Shown: positions 11,981-24,535, numbered from the stretch's first letter. The stretch: DNA of 64,000 nucleotides from Mytilus trossulus (GCF_036588685.1 NW_026963313.1:682001-746000), one strand, 5' to 3'. A program made the numbers and translations. The notes: generated from the sequence alone by a model not told the origin.

Positions 11981-12555
11981 TCTGCTTCGTATTGATACTG
12001 AATTTCCTCATTCGTGTCATTGAAACACCTAAGATGATAGAACGTTGTAACGTTATCAATCAATCTGTTACGAATGAGTTATTCTGCCTCAATACATACA
12101 AGTATGACATAAGTTTGAATAAATTTTAAAAATTTCAATCTGAATTTTGATTTAAGTCAACATGTTTAAAAAAAACAAAATCAGCGTGATTACTGTTATT
12201 CTAGTATAACTTAAAATAGTTAGAGACACTAGCTTTTAACGATGTATTCCTAAGAACATGTATTTTGTGACAGATGTTTTCTCGGTTTCTTTAAGGTCCG
12301 TAGCGGTATAAGAGGTTTTTGATTTACAAGTTATTTCTTATCCAGAAATAACACTTTCTAAATCCAGGTATTCGTTCTTCTTTGGATTCCATTTGACCGT
12401 GCAATCCATCGCTTAAAACTTGGAATCGTTTTCCTTTATCTTTTGCTATTGTTCTGATTGAATATAACACTGGTTTTTTTCTACCTTTACGTAAACTAAT
12501 ACATGAATCAAAAAATGTACAGTTTTAATACGCTAGTAATTTTGGATGTATTCAA
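11981..12555. other. Unrecognised spacer
   Basis: AT-rich, with no coding or repeat signal recognised. Confidence 0.35.
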
Positions 12556-12579
12556 CCTATCAATCATATCTGTATCGTG

Positions 12580-13120
12580 TGCACAACGAGCTTTAAGCGT
12601 GAATTGGGCGTACGAGAAGCGTACCTTAGCGTTTTTCGGGCTTTCAAGTAACGTATGTTGGTGTATGTATGGCGTCTGTCTAACGTAAATGGAATGCCCG
12701 CTACGAAGGGAAAAAGTCTCAAGAAAGTATTTGAGACGCGTCCCGGACGTATCTTGGACGATAATTCGTGCTTTTGACATGTGTGGGAGGTTTAACTATG
12801 GGGTGTTTGTTACAAACAACACACCCGCATAAGTGTTAGTTTAAGTCTAAGAGCTTGAAGCGTCAACAATGTGCCCTAAACGTATCCAAAACTTATCTGT
12901 AGCGTTTCCAACGCACTTGTAGCGTATGTATTACATGCGTGTAGCGTACAGGTTTACGCTTGACAAACGCTTGAGCTGGATGAAAAAGTTTATGCTACAT
13001 AAAAATGTCCTGCAATTATAGCGTTTGCCAAGCGTATACCTTTGCATTTCGACGTACTTCAAACTTCATGCTTAGCGTCCCTCTTGCGTGCATCTAACGT
13101 ATACGTAGTTTGTCAATTTT
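12580..13120. repeat. Region crowded with AGCGT/AACGT words
   Basis: More than a dozen copies of [AT]A[GA]CGT and its complement occur in about 550 bp, a GC-richer patch in AT-rich DNA. There is no clear period. A family-4 repeat end follows at 13262-13310. Confidence 0.4.
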
Positions 13121-13389
13121 CTCTGTACGACTGGTGCGCACCGGTCTATACGATAATTTGTGAGACCGGTATTAGAGCACATTGCTCTCCTCATATAAGC
13201 AAATGTTTAAAGCTTGATCAAATTCTTCAAAAAACATTTGTCGTTTGAAATAATGACCTTGCGTCTGGCGTACTAAATTATAATCCTGGTACCTTTGATA
13301 ACTATTTACTACTTTTTGTATCTGTTCTGATTGTGTTTCAAATATTTTAAAATCTGTTACTGAGTTTTATAATATTCTACTATATTTCT

Positions 13390-13740
13390 ATGGTTACCAA
13401 GCTATAAACGGCAATTTTTTTAAAGAAAGCTTTTACTTGTATGCTATTAAATTTAGTACTGCTGTGTAAAGATATGATACATAACACATCTTTACACACT
13501 GGATTAATTCAGTTCTTTAGTTTAATATTATACATCAAATATTCTGTTGTTTATTATTATTGCGTGGCCTATTTACATACAGATATCAATGTGTGTATTA
13601 AAAGGAGATTCACTGTTACTGAAATTGGTTGGTAGTGCAGATGAACAAATCTTAAGAATGTAAAACTATGTATAGAAGTGTGTGTTTACGGGAATTAAAG
13701 TTGTAGATTCACGTGATCACAAAACATTTAATAAAAGTTG
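13390..13740 (+). repeat. Repeat shared with 30290-30960
   Basis: AAGCTATAAA.CG near its start and GGAGATT..GT.TTA..AAA.TTG plus GTAAAACTATGT near its end occur in the same order in both places. The other copy is enlarged by a hAT-like insertion. Confidence 0.6.
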
Positions 13741-14369
13741 TGTTTCTGGTTAAATTTGGATACTATGGATGAACTTTAATTAGTGATATTAATCATATTA
13801 TTAAGACATTACAAATATTTGTCTCTTGCCTGCTTACGAAAACAACAGGTTAAATATGTAAGTGAAATTATTTGTTTTTATTTTCAAATTTACTGTAATT
13901 CAGTATAAATTTGACCAACTTAAAATAGAAGCTATCAATAGCTAATTTGGAAGATAAAATTGTCCTTTTTCTTTTCTGTTTTATTCGGATTATTGCCATT
14001 GTTCAGTCCTTTTGCGGACGAAACTTATTCCCAGAGGTTAAACTCTTTTAATATTTATATGTTTGACATTATTCTGTAGATATATTATAAGAGATTTTGT
14101 GAAATGCCTTCCTATATAAAGTTTAAATACATGTTTACATAACACCTCATAACATTTCATAACACAATAAATATCATCAACAAATATGCGTGATTTACCA
14201 TACATACACACAGAAAAAAGTAAAATATTAGAGTCTGGATAAATTATGTAAACTTTTATTTCAAAAACTTTTCTATTCTTTCTATTTAAGCAACCAAGTG
14301 TTCTCTATTCTTTTTTTACTATATTTGTTTCTCTATTCTTATTTTTTTTCTTTAATTGTTCTGTTTCAC

Positions 14370-15240
14370 TTAACCATTGGTGAAACAGAAAAACAAAAGA
14401 ACGAACTATACACATCAGTCGAAAAAGGCAAAACTCGTCAGATTGATACAAATACATCTAACAAAAACCCAGAGTGGACGTGGTCAGTTTATTTTCGACT
14501 TATGAGTTTGATAATCAATTTGCTATCCTTCAGATCTTTTTGGTGAATAGATCACTGAAGAATATTTTTTGAATTAGATAAATATTCATAGCATAAAATG
14601 CAGGATATTTTCTTTAATCATGTAAATTTAACTAAAATGAATGTATTCCAAAGAACTATTACACGAAATAAGTAAAAAAAAAACAAAGAAACTGATAACT
14701 GGATCTTTTAACTGGAGAGGAAATAATTGTTAGTTTGTTTTGTCCCATGAAATGTAGTTTTATAACAGAAAATACTTAACCTTTGCCAGTTGTTTGATTA
14801 AAATTAGAAAGAAAACCACTTGAAACTAACCTATTTACAATCACGAGTCAGTACCGATAGACGGAAATGTTATATTTGTTTAAAGTGTATCTGAAAATGA
14901 ATAACAAAAACAGATTACAATAATCATACCAGTCTGGATTTTAAAAGGACATAATTATGTTTAAAATTACATTTTCAACAGAACAGAAATTATATATGCA
15001 TATTTGTTATCTGAAATTATGAAGAACTATTATTATGGTTGTAAAAGTAATTGTATACCCGCCCATGATAGAAGAAAGTGCGGCATAATGTTTTCTATTT
15101 TGTGCGTCTGACCGTAAGTCCTGTCAGTATCAGGTTACGTTTTTGTTGCAGTTATATTATTATGCAAATAAATTATACCATTTATGACAACTTGAACTGT
15201 TTATATTATATCCTATTTACACGGTTAACTGAACATACAA
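14370..15240 (+). repeat. Segmentally duplicated upstream block, copy 2
   Basis: Near-collinear with 600-1460, ending with the shared TTTATGACAACTTGAACTGT. Sits upstream of gene 2. Confidence 0.75.
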
Positions 15241-15921
15241 AAGTGATAAATACATTCTAACCATTCGGGACCTTCCAATAATAACTATGTTGAATGAATT
15301 TTCTCATTGTTGAAGGCCGAATGGTGACTTATAGTTTACAACTTCTATTCCATTTGGTCCCTAGTGTAAAATGAAGTAATTATTTATATAGGCGGCAATG
15401 GAGCTTTTTTTAGTTCTCCGTTTTCACTATAAGCATAATAAAAAAAACGTTTAAAAACTTAAAATTAATAACACGGCAGCACAAAATATATTTACTTGTA
15501 GTTTTTGGATGTTGGCGCCAATCCTCCTTATTACTTTCTGTTAACTTTAAAATGTTTACAATGTGCTTTTAAAAAAGAACTCATAATGTACGGAATAATA
15601 GATCAACTAAAAATCTAGGAAGTTAATTTGGAACTAAACACATTGGCGGATGGAGGACTTTAAAAATATACCTCACTGACTGCCATGGGAGGAGGCCGCT
15701 ACAGTCATGCTTCAGTGATTGCCTGTTTAATAAAAAAAAATCCCGCCAAAGAGGGTGGCACTGGTCCCCGCCCCCTGGATCCGCCTATGAATCAAGCTGA
15801 ATGTAAAAAGCTGAATACTGAAAATATAATACAAACTGTGAAAAATTAATAAAAAATATTTGTTGCCTTGGCTTTCATTAATACTGAAAGATTGTTATAC
15901 AAATAAACAATGTTTTTATAC
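15241..15921. other. Spacer upstream of gene 2
   Basis: Contains a foldback-like piece at about 15645-15790 ending GGATCCGCCTATGAATC, similar in type to the element at 35389. Otherwise unrecognised. Confidence 0.35.
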
Positions 15922-16113
15922 CTCTGGCATAGATAATCATAGCTGGATTTGGCAAAACTTTTAGGAATTTTGGTCTTCAATGCTCTTCAACTTCGTACTT
16001 TATTTGGCCTTTTTAACTTTTTTGGATTCGAGCGTCACTGATGAGTCTTTTGTAGACGAAACGCGCGTCTTGCGTATGTACAAAAAATAGTCCTGGTATC
16101 TATGATGAGTCTA
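15922..16113 (-). mobile_element. Dispersed repeat family 4 inserted in gene 2 upstream region, 7-bp duplication
   Basis: A 192-bp insert flanked by TTTATAC at 15915-15921 and 16114-16120. Gene 1 has the empty site (AACAATGTTTTATACTTC at 3881-3898). The insert contains GAGCGTCACTGATGAGTCTT and GACGAAACGCGCGTCTTGCG, shared with copies at 48655, 53925 and 54270. Confidence 0.8.
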
Positions 16114-16130
16114 TTTATACTTCAAACAGG
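16114..16130 (+). promoter_or_regulatory. Conserved upstream element, gene 2
   Basis: TTTATACTTCAAACAGG, 104 bp before the ATG. A dispersed repeat sits immediately upstream and has duplicated TTTATAC. Confidence 0.45.
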
Positions 16131-16217
16131 TTGTTAATGATGACATATATGATAAACGGAGTTCCTGACTAAATACTGGGTATCATAATTGTTCAACAGA
16201 GGCTCTACAGTGTAATC

Positions 16218-16485
16218 ATGGCATCGATTTCACAACTTACAGAAGAAGAGGGAAATTTCACAAGATTTTTCTTGCTCAACTTTAAAGTATCACCTGAGAT
16301 TGCAAGGCGATTCTTTGACGGAGTATTTCCACGAACACACTTAGCTCAAATCATCAACAATAGTATGAGTGCCATCATGAAGTTGAACAAATCAAAAAGA
16401 ATCAATGCAGCCCAATTACAAATACTAAGGGGTGTCCCTGGAACGACATGGCCTTCATATTTCCCTCCGATGACCGGAACAACAC
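16218..16485 (+). pseudogene. Gene 2 exon A (HEPN N-terminal half)
   Basis: 268 nt, as in gene 1 exon A; the ATG context and donor CAC|GTAAAT are conserved. Residue differences from gene 1 are few (for example FPRTHLA for FPPTHLA), so this exon is itself undamaged. Confidence 0.82.
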
Positions 16486-16784
16486 GTAAATATTTATAAT
16501 AGAGTATATAGTTGTCTAACGCATCTATTTTAATTTTCAAAATGAAATCTTGATATCTTTTTTAATTGCAGTTTTAATACATCTTTAGCAACTTACAATC
16601 ACACACCACAATCGGAAATACATCAGATGTTGTTCTACCTCAAATTATGTATTAAATGGACTATCATTCCTAATGATATCCTAAACCCAGGAGTGAACGA
16701 CATGATTTTTAACATACCTTTTTACATTTATCCGTTTTTTAATGTTTAAACTATAAAGAACAAAAGTTTAACCCACCTAGGCCG

Positions 16785-17690
16785 TAGGGCTTGTGAGGTT
16801 TTTCCATCAGTCGGCGTTCGTCGTTTGTCGTCGTCGTGCGATTTCTTTTACAAATAATCTCTTCTGAAACAGCTCAGCCAAAAACCAAAGTTGTCCACTA
16901 TTGTTATGTTGTTACATGTATTGGGTTATATACATTTAAAATGTTTCTGATGACTCCGCTTACCAACCAAGATGGCCGACATGCATGAAAATAGAACATT
17001 GGGGTAAAATATAAATTTGGTCTTTTATTTTGAAAACCGCTATCAATAGTAAAAATCTGACAGGGTCAGTATTGTTCAGAATGGAAAGCTTCATCAATTA
17101 TCACACTTTCATATTCATGTTTTTGGAGTAAATGACCTAAAATGACGATTTATTTTCCTTTTTCCCATTTTGCCTTTCATCTGGAAACTATAACATATAG
17201 CTTAAGAGAGAAACTTTAAACAGCAAAACTGATCAACAGGACACGATTTTCAAATAAGTTCGTAAAGCAAAAGTCTTCTATCGACTCCTTATTAGAGTTA
17301 ATGCCCTTTAATGACAATTTTATATATATTTTGTTTTTGACTTAAATTTTAAAAGCTACAATAGATTGATTTTACACTTTAAACAGTTTAAGTGATCCGC
17401 AAGACAAGATTTACAAATAAGTCTGAGTTCTTCAGAGGACTGTTTGTTGAAATTATTGCTCTCTTAATGACGATCTTTATCCATTTTGTCTATTATCTTT
17501 TAAAAAAACTATAATAAATGGATTGAAACTTAAGAATATGATAAAAAGACAAGATCCGCAAACAGGTCAAATTCTGCCTGAAGTTAGTAAAGAGGAGTGA
17601 TGAAGATTTTGTTTTACCCTTTTTTGTTTCGTGTTTTTGGGAAAAACTGAATAAAATGGAAAGAAACTTTAAACAGTAGTCGATAATGTT
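16785..17690 (+). repeat. Dispersed repeat family 1 in gene 2 intron 1
   Basis: Starts near CCTAGGCCGTAGGGC and continues with CAAGATGGCCGACATG and repeating AAACTTTAAACAG units typical of this family. Confidence 0.65.
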
Positions 17691-18084
17691 GAAGGTGAAC
17701 GTAGACCTAGGTTAGCGCCACATGTTCTTAAGAGCGTTTAGTTTTGTTTTCTGTTAAATTGTTCCTTTTAAAATTGTTACACGATGATGACTGTTGTACC
17801 CATATTTTTTATCTAGTATGTCTGTTTAGTTCACGCATCATTGTAAATATGACGGAATTTGATGAGACTGTCAACAAATTGAGAGGTTTAGCGCTATAAA
17901 TCAGGTTTAATCCACCATTTTCTACATTTGAAAATGCCTGTACCAAGTCAGGAGTATGACAGTGTTTGTCCATTCGTGTTTGATGAGTTTTGTCATTTGA
18001 TTTTGCCATTTGATCATGGACTTTCCGATTAGATTTTTTTCTGACATCCGTATTTTGTGATTTTATCTTTTAAATAAAAATAAA

Positions 18085-18560
18085 AAAGATGTGGTATGAT
18101 TGCCTATGAGACAACTATCCACAAAAGACCGAAATGACACAAACATCAACAACTATAGGTCACCGTAAGGCCTTCAACAATGAGCAAAGTCCATACCACA
18201 TAGTCAGCTATAAAAGGCCCCGATAAGAAAATGTAAAACAATTCAAACTAACGGCCTTATTTATGTAAAAAAATTAACGAAAAACAAATATGTAACACAT
18301 AAACAAACGACAACCACTGAATTACAGGCTCTTGACGTGGGACAGGCACATACATAGATAATGTGGCGGGGTTAAACATGTTAGCGCGATCCCAACCCTC
18401 CCCCTAACCTGGGACAGTGGTGTAACAGTACAACATAAGAACGAACTATAAAAAAAAGGTTTAACTCATCAGATAGACAAAAAATACAAGTGGACGTGGC
18501 CGGGTACTCATACATCCCGACACAAAAAGACACAATGAACAGATCTGTTATCTGACAGCT
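18085..18560 (+). repeat. Dispersed repeat family 2 in gene 2 intron 1
   Basis: Begins GATGTGGTATGATTGCC, followed by GGTCACCGTAAGGCCTTC, AGTCAGCTATAAAAGGCC and GGATCCCAACCCTCCCCC; the best-preserved copy in the window. Confidence 0.8.
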
Positions 18561-19149
18561 AGTTCAAAGCCACGAACAACTAATAGAAAAAGTCATGCCT
18601 CTAAGACTAAACAATCAATCTATACAAATCAAACATACAATGGATTTAGTGTAAAGACGTCATAAACAGCCAGAGAAAAACCTTGTGCAATGCCAAGTTA
18701 CAGGTATCGACAGATTGTAGATCCATGAAAATGTATATGTATATAACATACTAGTAATATCTAGTTAGCTGTTAATCTACTGATAACAAAATCAATATTT
18801 ATACCAATAAAAACAATATTCAATGATCTTATTACAGTGTTGAATAGGTAACCTTTTAGAATAAGTTTATTTAAAGGAGCAACAAGTTTACATGATGTTA
18901 TGTCCGTTTATTTTTGGATCCATAGAACTGTTGCGGATCTTGGTCACACTTGGCTTGCATATAATCGACTGTGAGCGTTCATGATGAAGGAAAATCTAGC
19001 AAAGCACTTCGTACGCTCGAAATTATAAACGTGTTCTTTTTCTTTTTTTATATTATGATGCTGTATGTTTGTGAGATTATTGAACGTTTTGAAAATATCA
19101 TTAATGTGTGAAATACTTAAGCAGATATTGAAACTTTTTTTTCTTCTAG

Positions 19150-19376
19150 CAACCTCTTCCAAGGACTTTGATTTGACAATGATGATATGTCTGTTACGTA
19201 ATATAGGAGGTTTAGCTACACCTACCAATGGATGGGATCGACTTCCTCCGCCGAATGAAATTTTGCCGGGAGCAGACTTGGCTACACTGAAGTGGTACAG
19301 AAATCAATTGGCCCATACAACAGTTTCCTCTATGGATAACAATGCATTCGCACTCCAATGGGCTCAGGTTGATCAA
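19150..19376 (+). pseudogene. Gene 2 exon B (HEPN core, R-x4-H intact)
   Basis: The acceptor is TTCTAG and the donor CAA|GTATGT; 227 nt, as in the paralogues. WYRNQLAHTT is retained. The intron before it (16486-19149) is about 2 kb longer than in gene 1 because two dispersed repeats lie in it. Confidence 0.85.
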
Positions 19377-19774
19377 GTATGTTGTAACACGTAAAGCTAA
19401 TTTCTTTGGTTTGTTTACATATGCATATTTGTAACTGACATAACATTGCTTAAAATATGTGTTAGAATACATTGGTGATATATATATAAAATAAGATATA
19501 AGTAAAATGCTATTCCTTAGAAAAAATTAAATCCCTTCAGTAAGGATTGTGCTGAACGAGTATGTTAACATGTCAAATTATAAACATGTCTAAAAAAAAA
19601 TTGCTTTCTTCTTTTCCAAGTGGTTCAGAATTAAGTATGGTAGTCAAAATACAATTCATCTCATAGCTAGGTTCTTGAAACACTGTATGTTGTACCTAAA
19701 GAGGGACATATTCCGTTATGTTCTATTCAAAGATAAGATTATTATCAATTACTTGTATACATTTCTGATTTTAG

Positions 19775-19876
19775 GCACTGACATCTTTAAATAATGGTCG
19801 TAGACCACACCAGGTCATTGAAATCCTGAGTTACGATCTTGATGGAGAACAAGCAAAAACAGTTTTAAGTGACTAA
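19775..19876 (+). pseudogene. Gene 2 exon C, truncated
   Basis: The acceptor TTTTAG|GCA and the first 28 codons match exon C of genes 1 and 3. The similarity then breaks at QAKTVLSD and a TAA follows at 19874-19876, so about half the exon and its normal donor are missing. A weak GTGACT at 19869-19874 would give a donor in the same phase as exon D and so could in principle rescue splicing. Confidence 0.75.
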
Positions 19877-20014
19877 ATTTACAGATGTCTTATCAATTGT
19901 GTCATGTAATTCATTTAATTCATAACTTTAATAAGTTGGATATATTCTTTTTTTTGGCCCAATATTTCTATTTCAATTTTACTGAATATTTACAAAAACT
20001 TATAATCTTTACAG

Positions 20015-23000
20015 AAGCCAATGCAGCTTTCGTTGAAACATGGATTAAAGATGACAAAACGTTTTGTGAGACAGTGGGATCAGAAGTTGTTTATGATAAA
20101 GTAAAGGATTGTAACTGTATTGTGGTAACATCAAAATTGGGGTTAGAAAAGACAGCCACCATTCGACATATCGCATTGAAATTTAAACTGAAAGGATTTG
20201 AAATTGTCCCCGTAGAATCCCCGATTGATATAATCAAATATAAAACAAATAAAAAACAAATGTTTTTTATTGATGATGTCCTTGGAAAATACAGTTTAAG
20301 TCCAACCCGCTTAGGTGAATGGGAAAGATTGAACGATAAGCTAATGAATTGTTTAAACACACAAATTGGCTCGAAAAAAATATTGTGTACTCTGAGATTA
20401 CAAATAGCTCTCCAAAAAAGATTTAAAAATGCAACGACTATTTTAAACAAAGAAGTCATAAATTTAGAGCACGAATCTAATGTTCTTTCAAAAAAGGAAA
20501 AGAAGATAATATTATTGAAACATCTACGGAGTATTACTATAGAAAAAAACAATTGAAACAGAGGAGCTTGAGACAATGTGTGAAACAAATTATGCATTTC
20601 CTCTTCTTTGCAAATTAATTTCAACTAATGAGGAAAGATACAAAAAAAGAATGACATTTTTTAAGCAACCATTATCGCTTCTAAAAGAGGAACTAGATAA
20701 AATAAGGAATGACGATAAAACGTTATATTGTACTTTGGTAATATGTTTGTTGTTTGATGGTTCATTAAGTAGAAGTATGCTTGATATTGACTCGACGGAA
20801 TCTGATAAGAAAATATACAAAATAATGCAAACTTGCGGACTTCAAAACATGTCTAAGAAGGCACTTTGGGAAAGCGCATTTTCTGCTTTAGGATCTTATC
20901 TTACAAAGGACAGTTACAATTTCAGGTTTATTCACGATGCTCTTGAAGAAACTGTGGGTTTTAATTTTTGCACTTTTAATCCCAAAGAAATGTTTGAAGA
21001 CTGTAATATCTTGTTTATTCGAGATAGAGTCAAAGTTAGTTCCAATGTAAACACAGATGGCAATTTTGAACAAAATATTGTGATTCTTCGGGAAGATGAT
21101 TTGAATGAGGATCATGTTAAACCTTTATACACTAGACTGCGGACTGAATTAAAACGGGGAAGATTTTCGAATTTGTTGATGAGTGGTCTTTGTAAAAATA
21201 GAAACTTTGTAGAAATATTTGGAACCCATGTTAAAACAAATCAGGGAAAATTGAAATTCACTGGACCCTTTATGAGGGATAGTTCTGAGCGGAATCAAAG
21301 CAACGATCAATCTTTTTTAAAAAGAATTTTCGATAATGCATCAAAAAATGAATTCCAAGATAACAAAGATGCAATAAGTCGAGTAATAGAGGCTTCAACT
21401 AACAGAAGTAATCTGATGAACTGGATTGTCGCCTTTGGCTGTTATGAATTCTTTACATTTGTCTGGAGCGAGATGACACATTTAGATCGTAAAGGATTTC
21501 TAGGATTAGATGATGCATACAACACCGATTGGTCGCCAGGCATCAAACAATCGCCCAACCCCTTTTCAAAGTCGTTTTTGCCATTAGCTATTCTGGGTGG
21601 TAGTTTAGATATTGTGAAAACATTAATTTCTGATGCCGCAGATGTTAACTGCTTTTCAGAACTTTTCGAAACATCTTTATACATAGCAGTTAAATTAGGG
21701 CGCTATGATATGGTACACTTACTTTTGAACCACGGGGCACAGGTAAATCTACGATTATGGTTTGACATGAAGATCCAAGTTTTAGTCACTGCAAATAATT
21801 ACCAATTAACCAGTTTGATTCTTCAGTATGATTTAAATCAGACCAAACTTCATAAAGCAGTCCGACATAACGATCTACATATTTTGAGATCAAATATTTC
21901 ATCCGATATTATTGATCATAAAACAAAGAGCGGATGGACTGTCCTACATTACGCTGTATTATTAAATAATTTAGAAGCTTCGAAGGTTTTATTCGATGAT
22001 GGATTGTCACAACGCGATAATAGATTGTTACAACGCGATGATAGATTGTTACAAAGTGATGATTCTTTACTTAGCAGAAGGCCGACACCTAAAGTAAACA
22101 TAGTTGACAATAACGGACATACTGCTCTCTACATAGCAGTTATAAACAACTCAATCGAGATACTTTCTCTTTTGCTTCGTAATAAAGCTGCCGTCAATAT
22201 TCGGGATTATTTCAATAGACTCCCTTTACATTATACAACTAGTCAAAGTGTGACACAGTTATTGCTTACTCACAGCTCTCAAAACAAGTGTTTGCCGACT
22301 AATGAAAACGCAAATGAGATTAGAGAGTATGGAAAAGGACCCATATCAGTTTTTAAGACCGCATCTTTGAATATAACTATACAAACTGCCTTTAGAGATG
22401 TTTGTCGCGATTGTGTAAACATGCCAGACAATGAGGGAAATACACCCTTACACTCCGTGTTAAAAAGGTGCCTTATAAAAAAGGAAAACAGTGATTGTAT
22501 AGAAACATTGTTAGAGAATGGGGCCAATCCTTGTTTATTCAATAACATGGGCATTTCAGCTTTAGAGTTAAGTAACTGTTGTGATACGGAAGAAAGATAC
22601 ATAAACAATATTGCAAATTATAAACAATCACTTTATAAGACTCATATTGTATTTGCTTCTGCTACGTTCCTCTTTATTGCATTCGCTGTTGGCTTGCTAA
22701 TGAGTTTTCCATATCCTTATATGATTAATAAGGAACACCACAATGTTATTGCAATGGACAAGTCGCAGAATCAGATAATAGTATATTGGTACAAGTGACG
22801 AGAAGCATATACGGTATTTTATTAATTTTGTTGCCTTTTTTGTTATTTTCGTTGATAATCTATGACCATAGGTATTCAGGTCACCTGCGATGGTTTTTAA
22901 TTTTGTTGTTATTAGAATGTGGATCTTTCGTATCGATTGTTGTATTTGTTTACGTTCACTTCATAAACAATTTTATGTTTACCTTGACTGTAATAATTAT

Positions 23001-23616
23001 TTGTCATATGTTATCTATAAAGATAATGGAATCTTTAACATATGGGATATTCAAGATATTCAAAGATAGGAAAATACTTAATATGGATTGCTCACAATTG
23101 TACGAATGGTGTGTCCTCTATGTATTTCTTTTTATTTTTGTTGTAGGTTTACAGCCGATAGTTTTTAATGTAAAGATCTTTAAGTATAATCTATATGCGA
23201 TGCCCGATATAAATACCCTGAAACTAACAGCTTTAAATTGTACAGAATTCATTCCTATAAATATCTCATGTACCAGTTCTGCCTATAATATTACTTACAA
23301 AAAAGGTGTTGATTTTTCTACACAGTGTCGTAATGATCCCAATATAACAAGTTATAATGGTACATTTGTAGTAGAATCAGAAGTTATAGACTGGTCAGTA
23401 ATGGTTGGCATCAATTTAGTTTGGTTACATGTTATATGTATGTACTATTTTTTATACTGTCTATCAGTAGTTGGTAGAAAGGTAGTCATGTTAACATCTA
23501 AGATTTTCGTACATAAACCGAAATTACAGATGGTTAATTATCATGCAATATTTTTGTATGTTTATTTCCTCTTGCTCTCTGCATGTTATTTTAACAAAGA
23601 ACAAAACATCCTTTAG
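20015..23616 (+). pseudogene. Gene 2 exon D, broken by two frameshifts
   Basis: Open pieces run 20015-20556, then from about 20550 to 22798, then 22786-23616 in successive frames. The first piece holds the altered Walker A (near 20140-20152) and an intact Walker B (FFIDDVLGKY). The second holds the winged-helix-like part and the ankyrins, with an in-frame 21-bp triplication at about 22013-22075. The third holds most membrane segments and the glycosylated loop with the same five sequons as gene 1. Confidence 0.82.
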
Positions 23617-24160
23617 CTAACTTGGGCTCTAAGAGCCATGAGTTTAAGCCATCACTTGGCGCCCGTCTTAGTCCGTCGTCTGTCGTCTGTCGTCGTCATG
23701 TCGTCGGTGGCGGCAGCTGCTATTTAAAAAATCTTCCCCTCTTAAACTACTGGGCCAAATACCTTCAAACTTTAACTAAATGTTCCTTATGGTATCTAGT
23801 GTATAAATTGTATCCGAAGTTTTGATCCATCGACAAACATGGCAGACATGGCTAAAAGAAGAACACATTGTTTTGTCTTATATCTCAAAAACTAAAGGTT
23901 TTTGAGCAATTAAATCTAACATGGGGTAAATATGTTGATTTGGTCAAGATTTATCAGTCCTTTTTTCAGACAATCCGAAGAACCCATTGCTTGTTTTTAA
24001 GAAAATTTTGCAGTTTTTTTGTTATTATCTTAAATATAATTGAAGATAAAGGTAAGCTCTAAACAGCAAAAATGTTCATCAAAGTAAATCTACAAAAAAA
24101 ATATTATGACCAAAATTGTCAATTGATCCTTTAAGGAGTTATGCCCTTTAAGGATGTTCG
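23617..24160 (+). repeat. Dispersed repeat family 1, third copy
   Basis: Starts just after the gene 2 stop with a CGTCGTCTGTCGTC-rich head, then AAACTACTGGGCCAAATACC and ACATGGCAGACATGGC. Confidence 0.65.
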
Positions 24161-24535
24161 CTTGTCAGGTTTTGGATTTTTGTCAGATTTTCGGAATCCT
24201 CTGGTTTTATCCATTTGAATGTCCATTGATCCCTATTTTTCTTTTTATAAATCTTTTACTTGTATTATAATAATCTATTCTTAAAAGTCTAATAAAATTT
24301 TATTTAATTTTTAATTGTTTTTTATAAACTTTAACTTGTCAAATATAAAGCTATGAAAAGTCAAGCGATAACATTTTCCCGTCAAAATTGCAATGGCTTA
24401 TATCTCTAAAACAACCACATCGACCTCTTTATTTTTCTTGCTTTTTTTATTCCTTAATTCCCCTATCAATATATACTAGTGTAATGAAATGCTATTTATT
24501 TTGAAAGTTAGTAGCGAACTTTCTTAAGGACAATT
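24150..24535. mobile_element. Possible MITE with imperfect ends
   Basis: TTTAAGGATGTTCGCTTG at the left is mirrored by AGCGAACTTTCTTAAGG at the right. No target duplication established. Confidence 0.4.

Larger units (their letters stand above)
16218..23616 (+). pseudogene. Gene 2: decayed HEPN-nSTAND-ankyrin-membrane paralogue
   Basis: It has the same four-exon layout as gene 1, with the coding exons highly similar. Exon A and exon B (16218-16485, 19150-19376) are intact, including RNQLAH. Exon C (19775-19876) loses its second half and runs into TAA. Exon D (20015-23616) has Walker A changed to KLGLEKT, replacing the glycine before the catalytic lysine. It also has one extra base in a seven-A run near 20543-20550 and a four-base loss near 22743-22750. 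Each shift brings an early stop, while homology to gene 1 continues in another frame to the end. Several independent lesions favour a pseudogene; the two indels alone could be assembly errors, the Walker A change and exon C loss less easily. Confidence 0.8.

Noticed and set aside
19885-20014. An apparent start codon and hydrophobic N-terminus before gene 2 exon D
   Set aside because: It lies in intron sequence before the conserved CTTTACAG acceptor and has no counterpart in genes 1 or 3.
20091-20624. A 177-codon open frame on the minus strand
   Set aside because: It lies opposite exon D and similar shadows occur opposite the other copies; the + strand carries the conserved NTPase motifs.
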